DNA from: a bacterium
GTDB taxonomy: Bacteria; Electryoneota; RPQS01
Direction: 5' to 3'
Assembly (NCBI GenBank): GCA_018814465.1
Contig: JAHIZR010000254.1
Span: forward strand, 1 to 15,237
Length of the DNA: 15,237 nt
Part shown: piece by piece, positions 1 to 6,859 of the stretch
How the letters are laid out: each line of letters begins with the position of its first letter
Position numbering within the stretch: the stretch's first letter is position 1
Program-made: the position numbers and the translations under genes
The notes under the pieces: model-generated
Databases searched by the model: none
What the model was told of the DNA's origin: nothing
The model's input: the letters and a program-made list of their open reading frames with translations, nothing else

Positions 1-2603
1 ACGCCGCAGAGTACGAATGGGAAATCGGTCGGGGTGAACTTCACGGCCCACTTCATATTCTCCGCCTGATCGCCGATCGCATAGTTGAAATACTCGGCGC
101 TGCCGTCGTCATAACCAAGCGCGTTCCCGCAGAACTCGCCCACATCAAATCCGTAGAGTTCCGCGGGCGCTGTTTCAGGGACGTAGACCGCCAATCCGGA
201 GTTGTCGCGTGTCCGCAGATAGTATTCGTAAGAACCGGCCGCGAAACCGGACAGGTCTCCCGCGAATTCATCATCATATCCGGTTGTGCCGAATGTCATA
301 GAGTCGAAATCGCCGCCGCCGGCCAGCCGATAGAACAGCTTCACATCAAGAATGGAACCGCCCGCGTCCGGATCGGAACTGATCGCGGTCATCGTGCCGC
401 TTCCCGTTTCAATATCGTGCATCGGATCATGCGATATTTCCGGAGGGTTGTTCACCGGCGCCAGCGGCATTGCGCCGTCGGCATTGGAGAAATCGCTTTC
501 TCCGGTCGGGCTGGAGTAAATCGCCTTGACTTTATACCAGTATTCGTTGCCGTTGACGACATCATAGTCATCATGCGCGGTTGGCTCAACGGTGATTAAG
601 AACGAGTACGAGCCGAATTCGCCGGTTGTTGAGCGATAAACGTCATACTCATCCGGCGTACCGGAAGCGGGGACCGTCCAGCTCAGCGGCACATGTCCGT
701 CGAGACCGCCGGTGGCATCAAGATTTTGCGGTGGCATGAAATTAATAAACGGAGTTCCTGAATCGGCGTTGCTGTATTCGCTCTCACCGTTGAGAAAGAC
801 CGCTTTGATCTTGTACCAGTAGGTCTGCAAATGGACGACATCCTCATCGTCATAAAAAGTGGACATCGTATTATCCAGCAGGGTGTAAGTCCCGTACTGC
901 CCGGTTGTCGAGCGATAGATGTCATAGCGAATCGGATTGCGCCACGGAGCATCCCAGTCCAGGGGGACGGTCGGTTGATTATCCGTTGCGACGAGATTAC
1001 TCGGAGCGGAGTAGACATAGCGAACTGCACTATTTGCGTTGACTCGCCCCCATCCCATATAGACATCATAGCCATTTTCGTCTTCCAGGGGATCGCCGAC
1101 TTCATCATCCGCCGTTGCTTCCAGAATGGATTCGACATCAGTTGGTGTCAGGGAAGGATCAACAGAGAGGATCAAAGCCGCGACACCAGCTGCTGCTGGG
1201 CAGGCACCAGAAGTGCCGCCGAAATTACTATAGTAGTCGCCGTTAGGACTTGAACTTGTATTATAACCCCATGTGCCGACAAGATCCGTCGCGTACTGGT
1301 CATTTCCGGGAGCAACCACATCCAGTTCGGATCCATAGTTGGAACCCTGACCGCCGCCCCAATCATCAGGGTCACAACGATCATCGTCCTGGTTTGTTGC
1401 ACCGACGGCTATAACTGAAGACAATGTCGCCGGCCACTGCACAGCAGAGTTTCCATTGCCAGAAGAAACCAGAATCGTCAATCCAGCCGCTTGTGCATTG
1501 TTGAAAGCGGTGCTCACTGGATCTGAGTATCCGCCGCCCCATGAATTGCTCATCACGTCTGCGTTGTCGCGGGAATAGGTGATGCAGTTGATAATCCAGG
1601 AATCATAGGTCTGAATCGAGTTGCCGCTGATGATATAGCCCATCTTGGTTCCCATGATGTGGCAGTCATATCCCACACCCGCGATACCGAGTGAGTTATT
1701 GGTTTCCGCGGAAGCGATGCCCGCGCAGCAGGTCCCGTGACCGTCATTGGTGGTCTCGGGATTGGGATCGCTGTCAGCATCCACGGCGTCATAACCGGTT
1801 TCAATATGTCCGTCAAGGTCAGGATGGTCTATGTCGACTCCGACATCGCAAATGGAAATGACAATGGAAGAACTGCCTGTCGTGTAAGTCCAGGCTTCCG
1901 GCATGTCCATGTCCGCGTCGGGTGTTCCGTAATAAGGATAGCCTCCGGTGTTATTCAGATACCACTGATTACTGTAGTAGGAATCGTTCGTATGCGCCTT
2001 CACGGTACGAATCCAGTCCGGTTCAGCCCAGACGATTTCCGGAGTTTGCGAAAGACGGTTGCAGGTTTCGAGCACTGCTAAACCGGATAAATTCTCCCTG
2101 CGAACATGGTACATACCGTCTGCCCAGTCGCAAGCTTTCTCGATGGCAAAACCGTTCTGCTTCAAGAGCGTCTCCGCCGTCGTGCTCGAAATCTCTTTGA
2201 CGAACTGAACATACAGTAGCGGACCGGGGATATGTTCGCAGTCATCATACATGAGCACCGGAGCCGCCCAAAGGATCTCCGGAAGCTTTTCCATTGCCTG
2301 GATGGCATTTTCGGCATCCGCTACCCTTGAGCCGGATTTCATGCGCAGTACGGTTGCTTGGAGCGTGGGAATATCACGTTCCACATAAAAAGCATCAAAC
2401 CAGTCCTGCGTCTTGATCAGATTGGATCGATCAGATTCCGTCAGGGACTGATCGAAACCGACAGCGATCATACTTGTATTCAGCTCAAAGGAAGTCGTCC
2501 GCTCATCGGTCATTAAAGAATACTCGCGGCCGAACAGGGAATTGCTTGCCAGAAGCACGCAAACAGTCAGCAGCATTAAACACCTTCGGGACCCAAATAA
2601 CAT
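1..2603 (-). CDS. Secreted subtilisin-like (S8) serine protease with FN3 repeats, C-terminus cut by window edge
   Basis: The minus frame from ATG at 2603 stays open to base 1 (867 codons, no stop), so the C-terminus lies outside the window. A signal peptide (residues 1 to about 25, hydrophobic LLTVCVLLAS) predicts export. Residues about 38-200 form two prodomain-like modules with matching ends (PEILWAAP at 109-115, PEIVWAEP at 188-195). The catalytic domain spans about 205-530: Asp253 in ICDVGVDIDHPDL, His289 in NDGHGTCCAGIAS, oxyanion Asn383 in VSSGNGN, and Ser465 in FGGTSGACPAAAG. The triad is intact, so it should be an active endopeptidase. Two fibronectin III-like repeats follow (about 532-618 and 623-714, each with a YD(I/V)YRSTTG strand), then an Ig-like segment to about 820. 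The last visible part (YDDGSAEYFNYAIGD) may begin another C-terminal domain. The start is chosen for the signal peptide; a GGAG lies 12 bases upstream, a rather long spacing. Upstream in-frame starts are absent. Substrate is unknown. It diverges from the operon to its right. Confidence 0.93.
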   Translation of the reverse strand, partial: MLFGSRRCLMLLTVCVLLASNSLFGREYSLMTDERTTSFELNTSMIAVGFDQSLTESDRSNLIKTQDWFDAFYVERDIPTLQATVLRMKSGSRVADAENAIQAMEKLPEILWAAPVLMYDDCEHIPGPLLYVQFVKEISSTTAETLLKQNGFAIEKACDWADGMYHVRRENLSGLAVLETCNRLSQTPEIVWAEPDWIRTVKAHTNDSYYSNQWYLNNTGGYPYYGTPDADMDMPEAWTYTTGSSSIVISICDVGVDIDHPDLDGHIETGYDAVDADSDPNPETTNDGHGTCCAGIASAETNNSLGIAGVGYDCHIMGTKMGYIISGNSIQTYDSWIINCITYSRDNADVMSNSWGGGYSDPVSTAFNNAQAAGLTILVSSGNGNSAVQWPATLSSVIAVGATNQDDDRCDPDDWGGGQGSNYGSELDVVAPGNDQYATDLVGTWGYNTSSSPNGDYYSNFGGTSGACPAAAGVAALILSVDPSLTPTDVESILEATADDEVGDPLEDENGYDVYMGWGRVNANSAVRYVYSAPSNLVATDNQPTVPLDWDAPWRNPIRYDIYRSTTGQYGTYTLLDNTMSTFYDDEDVVHLQTYWYKIKAVFLNGESEYSNADSGTPFINFMPPQNLDATGGLDGHVPLSWTVPASGTPDEYDVYRSTTGEFGSYSFLITVEPTAHDDYDVVNGNEYWYKVKAIYSSPTGESDFSNADGAMPLAPVNNPPEISHDPMHDIETGSGTMTAISSDPDAGGSILDVKLFYRLAGGGDFDSMTFGTTGYDDEFAGDLSGFAAGSYEYYLRTRDNSGLAVYVPETAPAELYGFDVGEFCGNALGYDDGSAEYFNYAIGDQAENMKWAVKFTPTDFPFVLCG

Positions 2604-2687
2604 AATGTCTATACACTCCACGTTTCATCTGCCGGAACATCAATAATGCTTCCTCCGGCGGGAAGGTACATATTCATAGTAACATTT

Positions 2688-2717
2688 AATATACACCCAT
2701 TGACCCACTAAAGTCAA
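2688..2717 (-). promoter_or_regulatory. Candidate sigma-70-type promoter of the S8 protease gene, overlapped by a palindrome
   Basis: Read on the minus strand, TTGACT (2717-2712) is followed after 18 bases by TATATT (2693-2688). Both are close to the -35 and -10 consensus, about 85 bases upstream of the protease start. An inverted repeat, ATTGAC (2699-2704) and GTCAAT (2713-2718) with an 8-base spacer, covers the -35 box and could be a regulator site. It is predicted by eye only; the AT-rich surroundings raise the false-positive rate. Confidence 0.45.
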
Positions 2718-2989
2718 TCAAATGAAACTCCTTTCTTAATTTTGCGTTGGTCCTGAAACAATTTCGGCTCTTTTATTTGCGAGAGGAAAAGAACAAAACG
2801 TGAACATCTAACATATTGATATTTAAATAAATAAAAAGAGTGAATAATTATTTTCGCGGAATCATATAGAAAACACTATAGAAAACGTGATTTCGATAAT
2901 CCTGAATCATAACCGGACAAATCTCATCAAATTCATTCAGACGATCTGAATATTCTTTGATTCAATAGAGGCATCGTTCCAGCATCAGG

Positions 2990-3109
2990 CTTACAGAGAT
3001 CATGCGGAGGGTCGTAAAGCTATGTATCCATCACCTCCCATTTCGGCAACGAAATGAGTGAACTGTTCTCTGATGAACAGGAGACAAATTACAAACTTAC
3101 AGATCATGC
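2990..3109. repeat. Near-identical direct repeats bracketing the hairpin cluster
   Basis: CTTACAGAGATCATGC at 2990-3005 recurs as CTTACAGATCATGC at 3096-3109, differing only by loss of one AG. The two copies sit about 90 bases apart and enclose the three hairpins at 3006-3080. They could be the boundaries of a small inserted unit, binding sites for one regulator, or alternative pairing partners. Nothing in the sequence separates these options. Confidence 0.5.
3006..3080 (+). ncRNA. Candidate structured RNA: three consecutive hairpins
   Basis: Three helices can be drawn in 75 bases: GGAGG (3006-3010) with CCTCC (3034-3038); CATTTCG (3039-3045) with CGAAATG (3050-3056) closing a GCAA loop; and CTGTTC (3063-3068) with GAACAG (3075-3080) closing TCTGAT. 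The GCAA loop fits the GNRA tetraloop rule only if the plus strand is transcribed. No poly-U follows, so it is not a classic terminator. I do not recognise a known riboswitch family. It lies upstream of the operon promoter candidate at 3338-3367, so as a leader it would need an earlier promoter. It may instead be a small RNA or a DNA structure. Confidence 0.3.
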
Positions 3110-3337
3110 ATCAAATACACCTGTATCAATAGGGACTCACTCCTATCTCGAAATATGATACTTCGCAACACCCGATGAGAAATTTGCGAACATCTTTGAC
3201 TCTCTTTATATACTTGAAATAATTACAATAAGAAATCCTGAAAATGAATTTCCATGAAAGGAATCGAAATAATGGCATGCTATTATAATATATTAGTTTA
3301 GCATTATCGACAAAAAGCAATTGCTCACTATTTCATA

Positions 3338-3367
3338 TTGACTCTCAAATGAGAATTCAACTATTAT
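3338..3367 (+). promoter_or_regulatory. Candidate promoter of the five-gene operon with palindrome in the spacer
   Basis: TTGACT (3338-3343) is followed after 18 bases by TATTAT (3362-3367), giving a predicted start near 3374 and a leader of about 95 bases before the lipoprotein gene. The spacer contains TCTCA-AA-TGAGA (3343-3354), a short inverted repeat in a classic repressor position. The arrangement mirrors the divergent promoter at 2688-2717 (same -35 hexamer, same spacing). It is predicted by eye. Confidence 0.45.
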
Positions 3368-3469
3368 ACTGGCATTCCGCAAAGCCGCCCTCACTCGCCT
3401 GCACTCCGCCGGATTTCCAAGCCTGACAGATCCGAAAACACTCTCGTTCAGAAAGATTTTCAAATTCAC

Positions 3470-4789
3470 ATGAATAAACTGTATGGATACCCTGCGCTCG
3501 CCCTGGCCGCTGCCATACTTGCCGGCTGCGCTTCACCGCCTCCCGAACGGCCCACCGATGAGGAAGTGCTGCGGCAATTCGGCTGTGAAGCCGTCAGCAG
3601 CCCGCCGGCAAACGAAGTAAAAACACTGCCCGCGATTGATCTCTATATCGATGATTCGGAATCAATGCAGGGCTACGTGCGCCCCGCGTCGTCCGAATAT
3701 TCTGCGATGATGGATCTGCTCAGGAGCAATCTGGCCACTGTCAATTGTTCCACAACGGTTTATCGCCTCTCAGATCCCGCGCGACCGCTCATAGCGAATT
3801 GGCTGCCCGAAGACGTTAACCGTCGCTGGTTCTACTCGGCCATCACAACTCCGCTGGACTCCCTGCTGATCGAGCATGTGCTCTTGAACGACGGCATCTC
3901 GCTGTTGATCACCGATTTTGTTCAATCCACGAAAAAAGAAGACCAGCAGGCGAAGCTTCAGAACGCGCTTCGCGAACTGACGACTCGTGAATTGGAGATT
4001 GAATTGTTCGGATTTCGCGGCCGCTTCATCGGCAGCTACTTCAAGGAATCGCTTCCCAAGAATAAATTCTCTTTCGGTGCGGACGACAACGTCGTGCGGC
4101 CTTTCTATCTGCTGTTGGTCGCTCCGAATCGGGAACTGCTTGAGCACTTCAAGCGGGCGATCCTGTTCGGAATCGAGTTCGAGCACTCCTTCAGACCGCG
4201 GGAAAAACCTTTGCTGATTCTGAACTGCGAACATCATGTTCCGGCGGAATACGGCGATAGTCCCTGGAAACGCGAACGCCGGCATTATCTCATTGGAGAC
4301 GGCATGGATTCGACGCGATGGATGAGCGTGTTCAGTTTGCGGCATCCTAAAAAGAAAATCGCAGAGCCGCTCTCGATCGATATCCGCTTTGAACCGGTCC
4401 TCGATGTGCTGGATGCTTCAAAAATGGAAATCTCGGTAGAGAAAACAACCATGCTCCGCAATCGCTGTTTTACACCGGTTGCGGCGGAGGGGATTCGCGC
4501 GCTTGCATCAGAAGCGGAAGCCGGCAAACAGTACAGACTCGATGTCGCGCTTCCCAAACCGGAACCGATGACTTGGGATATTTACCGCATTCGACTTCGG
4601 GGCGGAGTGTCCAACCTCAACGTGCCGCGCTGGGTGGGGGAGTGGAGTACGTTTATTGATGACGATGATCCTGTCAATCGGGGGAAGACGCTGAATCTGC
4701 TGAATTCTATCCGCACAATGGTGCTGAACATTTCGGTGAATACCGTGATGCTGGATCAATATATCATGATAGGAAGAGGAGAAAAATGA
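3470..4789 (+). CDS. Lipoprotein with von Willebrand A-like domain, first gene of the operon
   Basis: The 439-residue product starts with a lipoprotein signal (MNKLYGYPALALAAAILAGC) whose lipobox LAGC predicts lipidation at Cys20 and attachment to the periplasmic face of a membrane. Residues about 55-200 look like a von Willebrand A domain: a hydrophobic strand leads into IDDSESMQGY, which supplies a DxSxS metal-site motif (Asp61, Ser63, Ser65). A later strand, LLITDF (Asp149), could provide the further acidic ligand, and a Thr near 126-127 the remaining one. Such domains usually bind protein partners through a divalent metal. Residues about 200-439 are mixed alpha/beta and unrecognised. The start lacks a strong ribosome-binding site (only GAAAG about 14 bases upstream) but is fixed by the signal peptide. 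The stop overlaps the next start as ATGA, so translation of the two is probably coupled. The vWA call rests on the metal-site motif and strand pattern. Confidence 0.85.
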   Translation: MNKLYGYPALALAAAILAGCASPPPERPTDEEVLRQFGCEAVSSPPANEVKTLPAIDLYIDDSESMQGYVRPASSEYSAMMDLLRSNLATVNCSTTVYRLSDPARPLIANWLPEDVNRRWFYSAITTPLDSLLIEHVLLNDGISLLITDFVQSTKKEDQQAKLQNALRELTTRELEIELFGFRGRFIGSYFKESLPKNKFSFGADDNVVRPFYLLLVAPNRELLEHFKRAILFGIEFEHSFRPREKPLLILNCEHHVPAEYGDSPWKRERRHYLIGDGMDSTRWMSVFSLRHPKKKIAEPLSIDIRFEPVLDVLDASKMEISVEKTTMLRNRCFTPVAAEGIRALASEAEAGKQYRLDVALPKPEPMTWDIYRIRLRGGVSNLNVPRWVGEWSTFIDDDDPVNRGKTLNLLNSIRTMVLNISVNTVMLDQYIMIGRGEK

Positions 4790-5226
4790 ATCCGCAATTA
4801 GTTGGACTGCTCTGGTGGATGCTGGAATCCCCTGATTCCGCGATTGACGGACAGGATTGGTCGGCATTCCTGAGGGATATAATGGACTATCTCCTGCCGG
4901 TTTGGATCGTGGGCGTCATCATCAGTGTCCTCGTTTACTATCTGTGGGCGAAGCGGACGCATATCTATCGCTCGTCCGACCTGTTCGCTCCCTACACGCC
5001 GATTCGCGCGCTCTGGCTTGGCGTCTTGCCGGGACTGTTCATGATCGTTGTCTTCATCATCGAGTATCAGACTCGCTTTGTGATGCGCGTGCCTGTTACA
5101 TTTGCGATCATCATCGGGATCTGGACGACCCTGCTCGTTGTGGCCGTGTCATACGGGATTGCCTGTCTGCCGGGACTGACTCCTCCCAAATTCCGCTATC
5201 GTCCTTGGCCGAAATGGCTGCTCTAA
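4786..5226 (+). CDS. Small three-helix inner-membrane protein
   Basis: This 146-residue protein has three clear hydrophobic segments, at about 36-54 (LPVWIVGVIISVLVYYLW), 74-93 (ALWLGVLPGLFMIVVFII) and 103-128 (ending VAVSYGIACL). Lys and Arg follow the first helix (AKRTHIYR), which favours a periplasmic N-terminus and a cytoplasmic loop there. It has no motif I recognise and no enzyme signature. Its ATG overlaps the TGA of the lipoprotein gene by four bases, the tightest coupling in the operon, so the two products are probably made in step and may bind each other. The next gene starts 35 bases downstream. A plausible role is an inner-membrane anchor linking the periplasmic lipoprotein to the cytoplasmic nucleotide-binding proteins; this is inference from order only. 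Confidence 0.85.
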   Translation: MNPQLVGLLWWMLESPDSAIDGQDWSAFLRDIMDYLLPVWIVGVIISVLVYYLWAKRTHIYRSSDLFAPYTPIRALWLGVLPGLFMIVVFIIEYQTRFVMRVPVTFAIIIGIWTTLLVVAVSYGIACLPGLTPPKFRYRPWPKWLL

Positions 5227-5261
5227 TCAACTATAATGCAGATGACAATAAGGAGTGAATC

Positions 5262-6848
5262 ATGTTCACCATAATTGGAGCCGGGGGCAGTGGAGCCAGA
5301 GTCGTCGAAGCGGTCGTGCACCTTTGCGCCGCGGGTCTCGGGCCGGACACGCTGCGAATTCTGCTCATCGATCCGGATCGCGGCAACGGCAACGCGTCTC
5401 GGCTCGGCAGAATGCTTACCGCCTATTTTGAGTGCCGCAAGCGGTTTCAATCCAAGAAGCTGAACGGACTCGATCTTTTTTCGACGGACATCGAACTGCT
5501 CGGCATGAAGCTGGACCAGGCGGGTTTGGAACCGTGGTCTCCCGTCTCCAGGAAGACGACGTTGTCTGAAATGCTGAACACCGAACTGCTCTCGAAAAGC
5601 GGCATCGACCCGGATGTGCTGAAGCTGTTCTACGATAAGGAAGAGCTGAAGTCGACATTCGATTACGGATTTCTGGGCCGTCCCGCCATCGGCGCCGCCG
5701 CCATGTCGATGATCAGAAAACACCAGCATAAACCTCCGTGGAATCAATTGGCGGAGTATATTCAGAATGATACGTCAAGGATCGAAGGCTCCCGCATTAT
5801 GATTACCGGCTCCGTCTTCGGCGCGACGGGCGCTTCGGCAATCCATCCGTTGCTTCGCTACCTAAGATCGATTCCCGACGAAAATCCGTCAAGATTGATC
5901 ATCGGAGTGATGGCTCTGCTGCCGTATTTTTCGTTCGCGGTGGATAAGGAGACTATCAAAGCCGACAAAGTAATCGGTGAAATTGTGGCGCGCGCGGACG
6001 ACTTCGCCTTTAAAACAAAAACGGCGCTTGAATACTACCACTACTTGCGGACAACTCATGAAGGCCGCAGTGTCTCCGAATCGGATTGGCCCAATGCGCT
6101 GTATTGGCTCGGAGACAACGATGCGATCGATGTCAAGTTCAGCCGCGGCGGACCGACTCAGATAAACCAATCAAGCGCGATTGATCTGTTTTCGGGCTTG
6201 ACTTGTCTCGGCTTCTTCTTTGAAGACAGCAAGGAGCTGAACGGAACATGCTGCTATGCCGGTCCGCGGCAGGATGCGTTCAAAAAGCTTGGCACCAGAA
6301 ATCCCAAAGGATGGGAGGACATCCCGTTCACGAGATCAATGAAAATCAGGGATGATGATATTCGACGCTCCCTCCTAAAATTCTGGCTGACCGGAGCCTA
6401 TCATCTCGGATTCTGCGAAGAACTCAGAAAAACCGAGGATCTCGATCTGAAACCGTATTGCGTGCCGTGGTATTACAGGAACTTCCATCTGAAACACCGC
6501 TCACTGAGGTCTGAACCCGCGCGGGAAGCATTGACGCAGCTTTCGACGTTTTTCAACGAGTTTCACTTTCCGTGGTGGAAGGATTTGCTCGCCTCGGACG
6601 AGTGCATGCTGTTTAACAAACTTGCCTTCACGAATGATGAAGAATCGTCGTCACCGATCGATTTGAATCTGCTGCAAAGCCTGCTCTGGAAGAGTGCGGA
6701 GGGGAGTGAAAGCCCGCTGGAAGTCGACAAGTACTTCAGTTTGATGACAAAGCAGAAGGTGCCGCCGGGACTGGAAGAAATGCCGGCTTATCTGACCATA
6801 CTAAGCAATGCGGCGTCGGCCTATATCAGAAACGAATATCCACTTTAG
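5262..6848 (+). CDS. Tubulin/FtsZ-superfamily-like protein
   Basis: The 528-residue product has no signal or membrane segment and should be cytoplasmic. Its N-terminal strand and loop IGAGGSGARVVE (5-16) fits the first glycine-rich nucleotide loop of tubulin-like GTPases, and LLIDPDRGNGN (34-44) fits the following strand with its acidic end. GSVFGATGAS (183-192) matches the tubulin signature loop, normally GGTGSG or GGGTGTG, with Ala188 in place of a Gly. A further GFLGRPAIG (136-144) resembles a motif I associate with bacterial tubulin-like families (Pfam Tubulin_2 type). It is longer than FtsZ (about 380) and I could not place the catalytic T7 loop in residues 230-528, so GTP hydrolysis and polymerisation are not assured. 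AAGGAG lies seven bases before the ATG, the best ribosome-binding site of the operon. A plain Rossmann-type NAD(P)-binding protein is the main alternative; the second glycine loop argues against it. Confidence 0.75.
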   Translation: MFTIIGAGGSGARVVEAVVHLCAAGLGPDTLRILLIDPDRGNGNASRLGRMLTAYFECRKRFQSKKLNGLDLFSTDIELLGMKLDQAGLEPWSPVSRKTTLSEMLNTELLSKSGIDPDVLKLFYDKEELKSTFDYGFLGRPAIGAAAMSMIRKHQHKPPWNQLAEYIQNDTSRIEGSRIMITGSVFGATGASAIHPLLRYLRSIPDENPSRLIIGVMALLPYFSFAVDKETIKADKVIGEIVARADDFAFKTKTALEYYHYLRTTHEGRSVSESDWPNALYWLGDNDAIDVKFSRGGPTQINQSSAIDLFSGLTCLGFFFEDSKELNGTCCYAGPRQDAFKKLGTRNPKGWEDIPFTRSMKIRDDDIRRSLLKFWLTGAYHLGFCEELRKTEDLDLKPYCVPWYYRNFHLKHRSLRSEPAREALTQLSTFFNEFHFPWWKDLLASDECMLFNKLAFTNDEESSSPIDLNLLQSLLWKSAEGSESPLEVDKYFSLMTKQKVPPGLEEMPAYLTILSNAASAYIRNEYPL

Positions 6849-6859
6849 CAGGAAGACAA

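Larger units (their letters stand above)
2604..3469. other. AT-rich divergent intergenic region without a supported gene
   Basis: This 866-base stretch separates the divergently oriented protease and the five-gene operon. It is visibly richer in A and T than the flanking genes, especially 2680-2980 and 3110-3370. It holds one promoter candidate for each direction, a hairpin cluster at 3006-3080, a pair of near-identical direct repeats around that cluster, a ten-base direct repeat TATAGAAAAC at 2865-2874 and 2877-2886 (12-base period), and a perfect ten-base palindrome AATAATTATT at 2843-2852. The only open frame over 60 codons (minus, 3126-3320) has a composition typical of chance AT-rich frames and no ribosome-binding site I trust. 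Confidence 0.7.

Noticed and set aside
831..2200. Plus-strand frames of 92-140 codons opposite the protease
   Set aside because: The minus-strand protease reads through the entire stretch with all catalytic motifs, so these are shadows.
3006..3060. GTCGTAAAGC followed by a GCAA-loop hairpin, recalling part of the cyclic-di-GMP-I riboswitch
   Set aside because: The required GGCAAACC-type first half and the receptor region are absent.
3050..3085. CTGATGA near GAAA, recalling a hammerhead ribozyme core
   Set aside because: The conserved pieces are not in an order or spacing that allows the three helices, and the GAAA already pairs inside another hairpin.
3126..3320. A 64-codon minus-strand frame in the AT-rich intergenic region
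   Set aside because: Rich in Phe, Tyr, Ile and Lys as expected for chance AT-rich frames, with no credible ribosome-binding site or recognisable domain.
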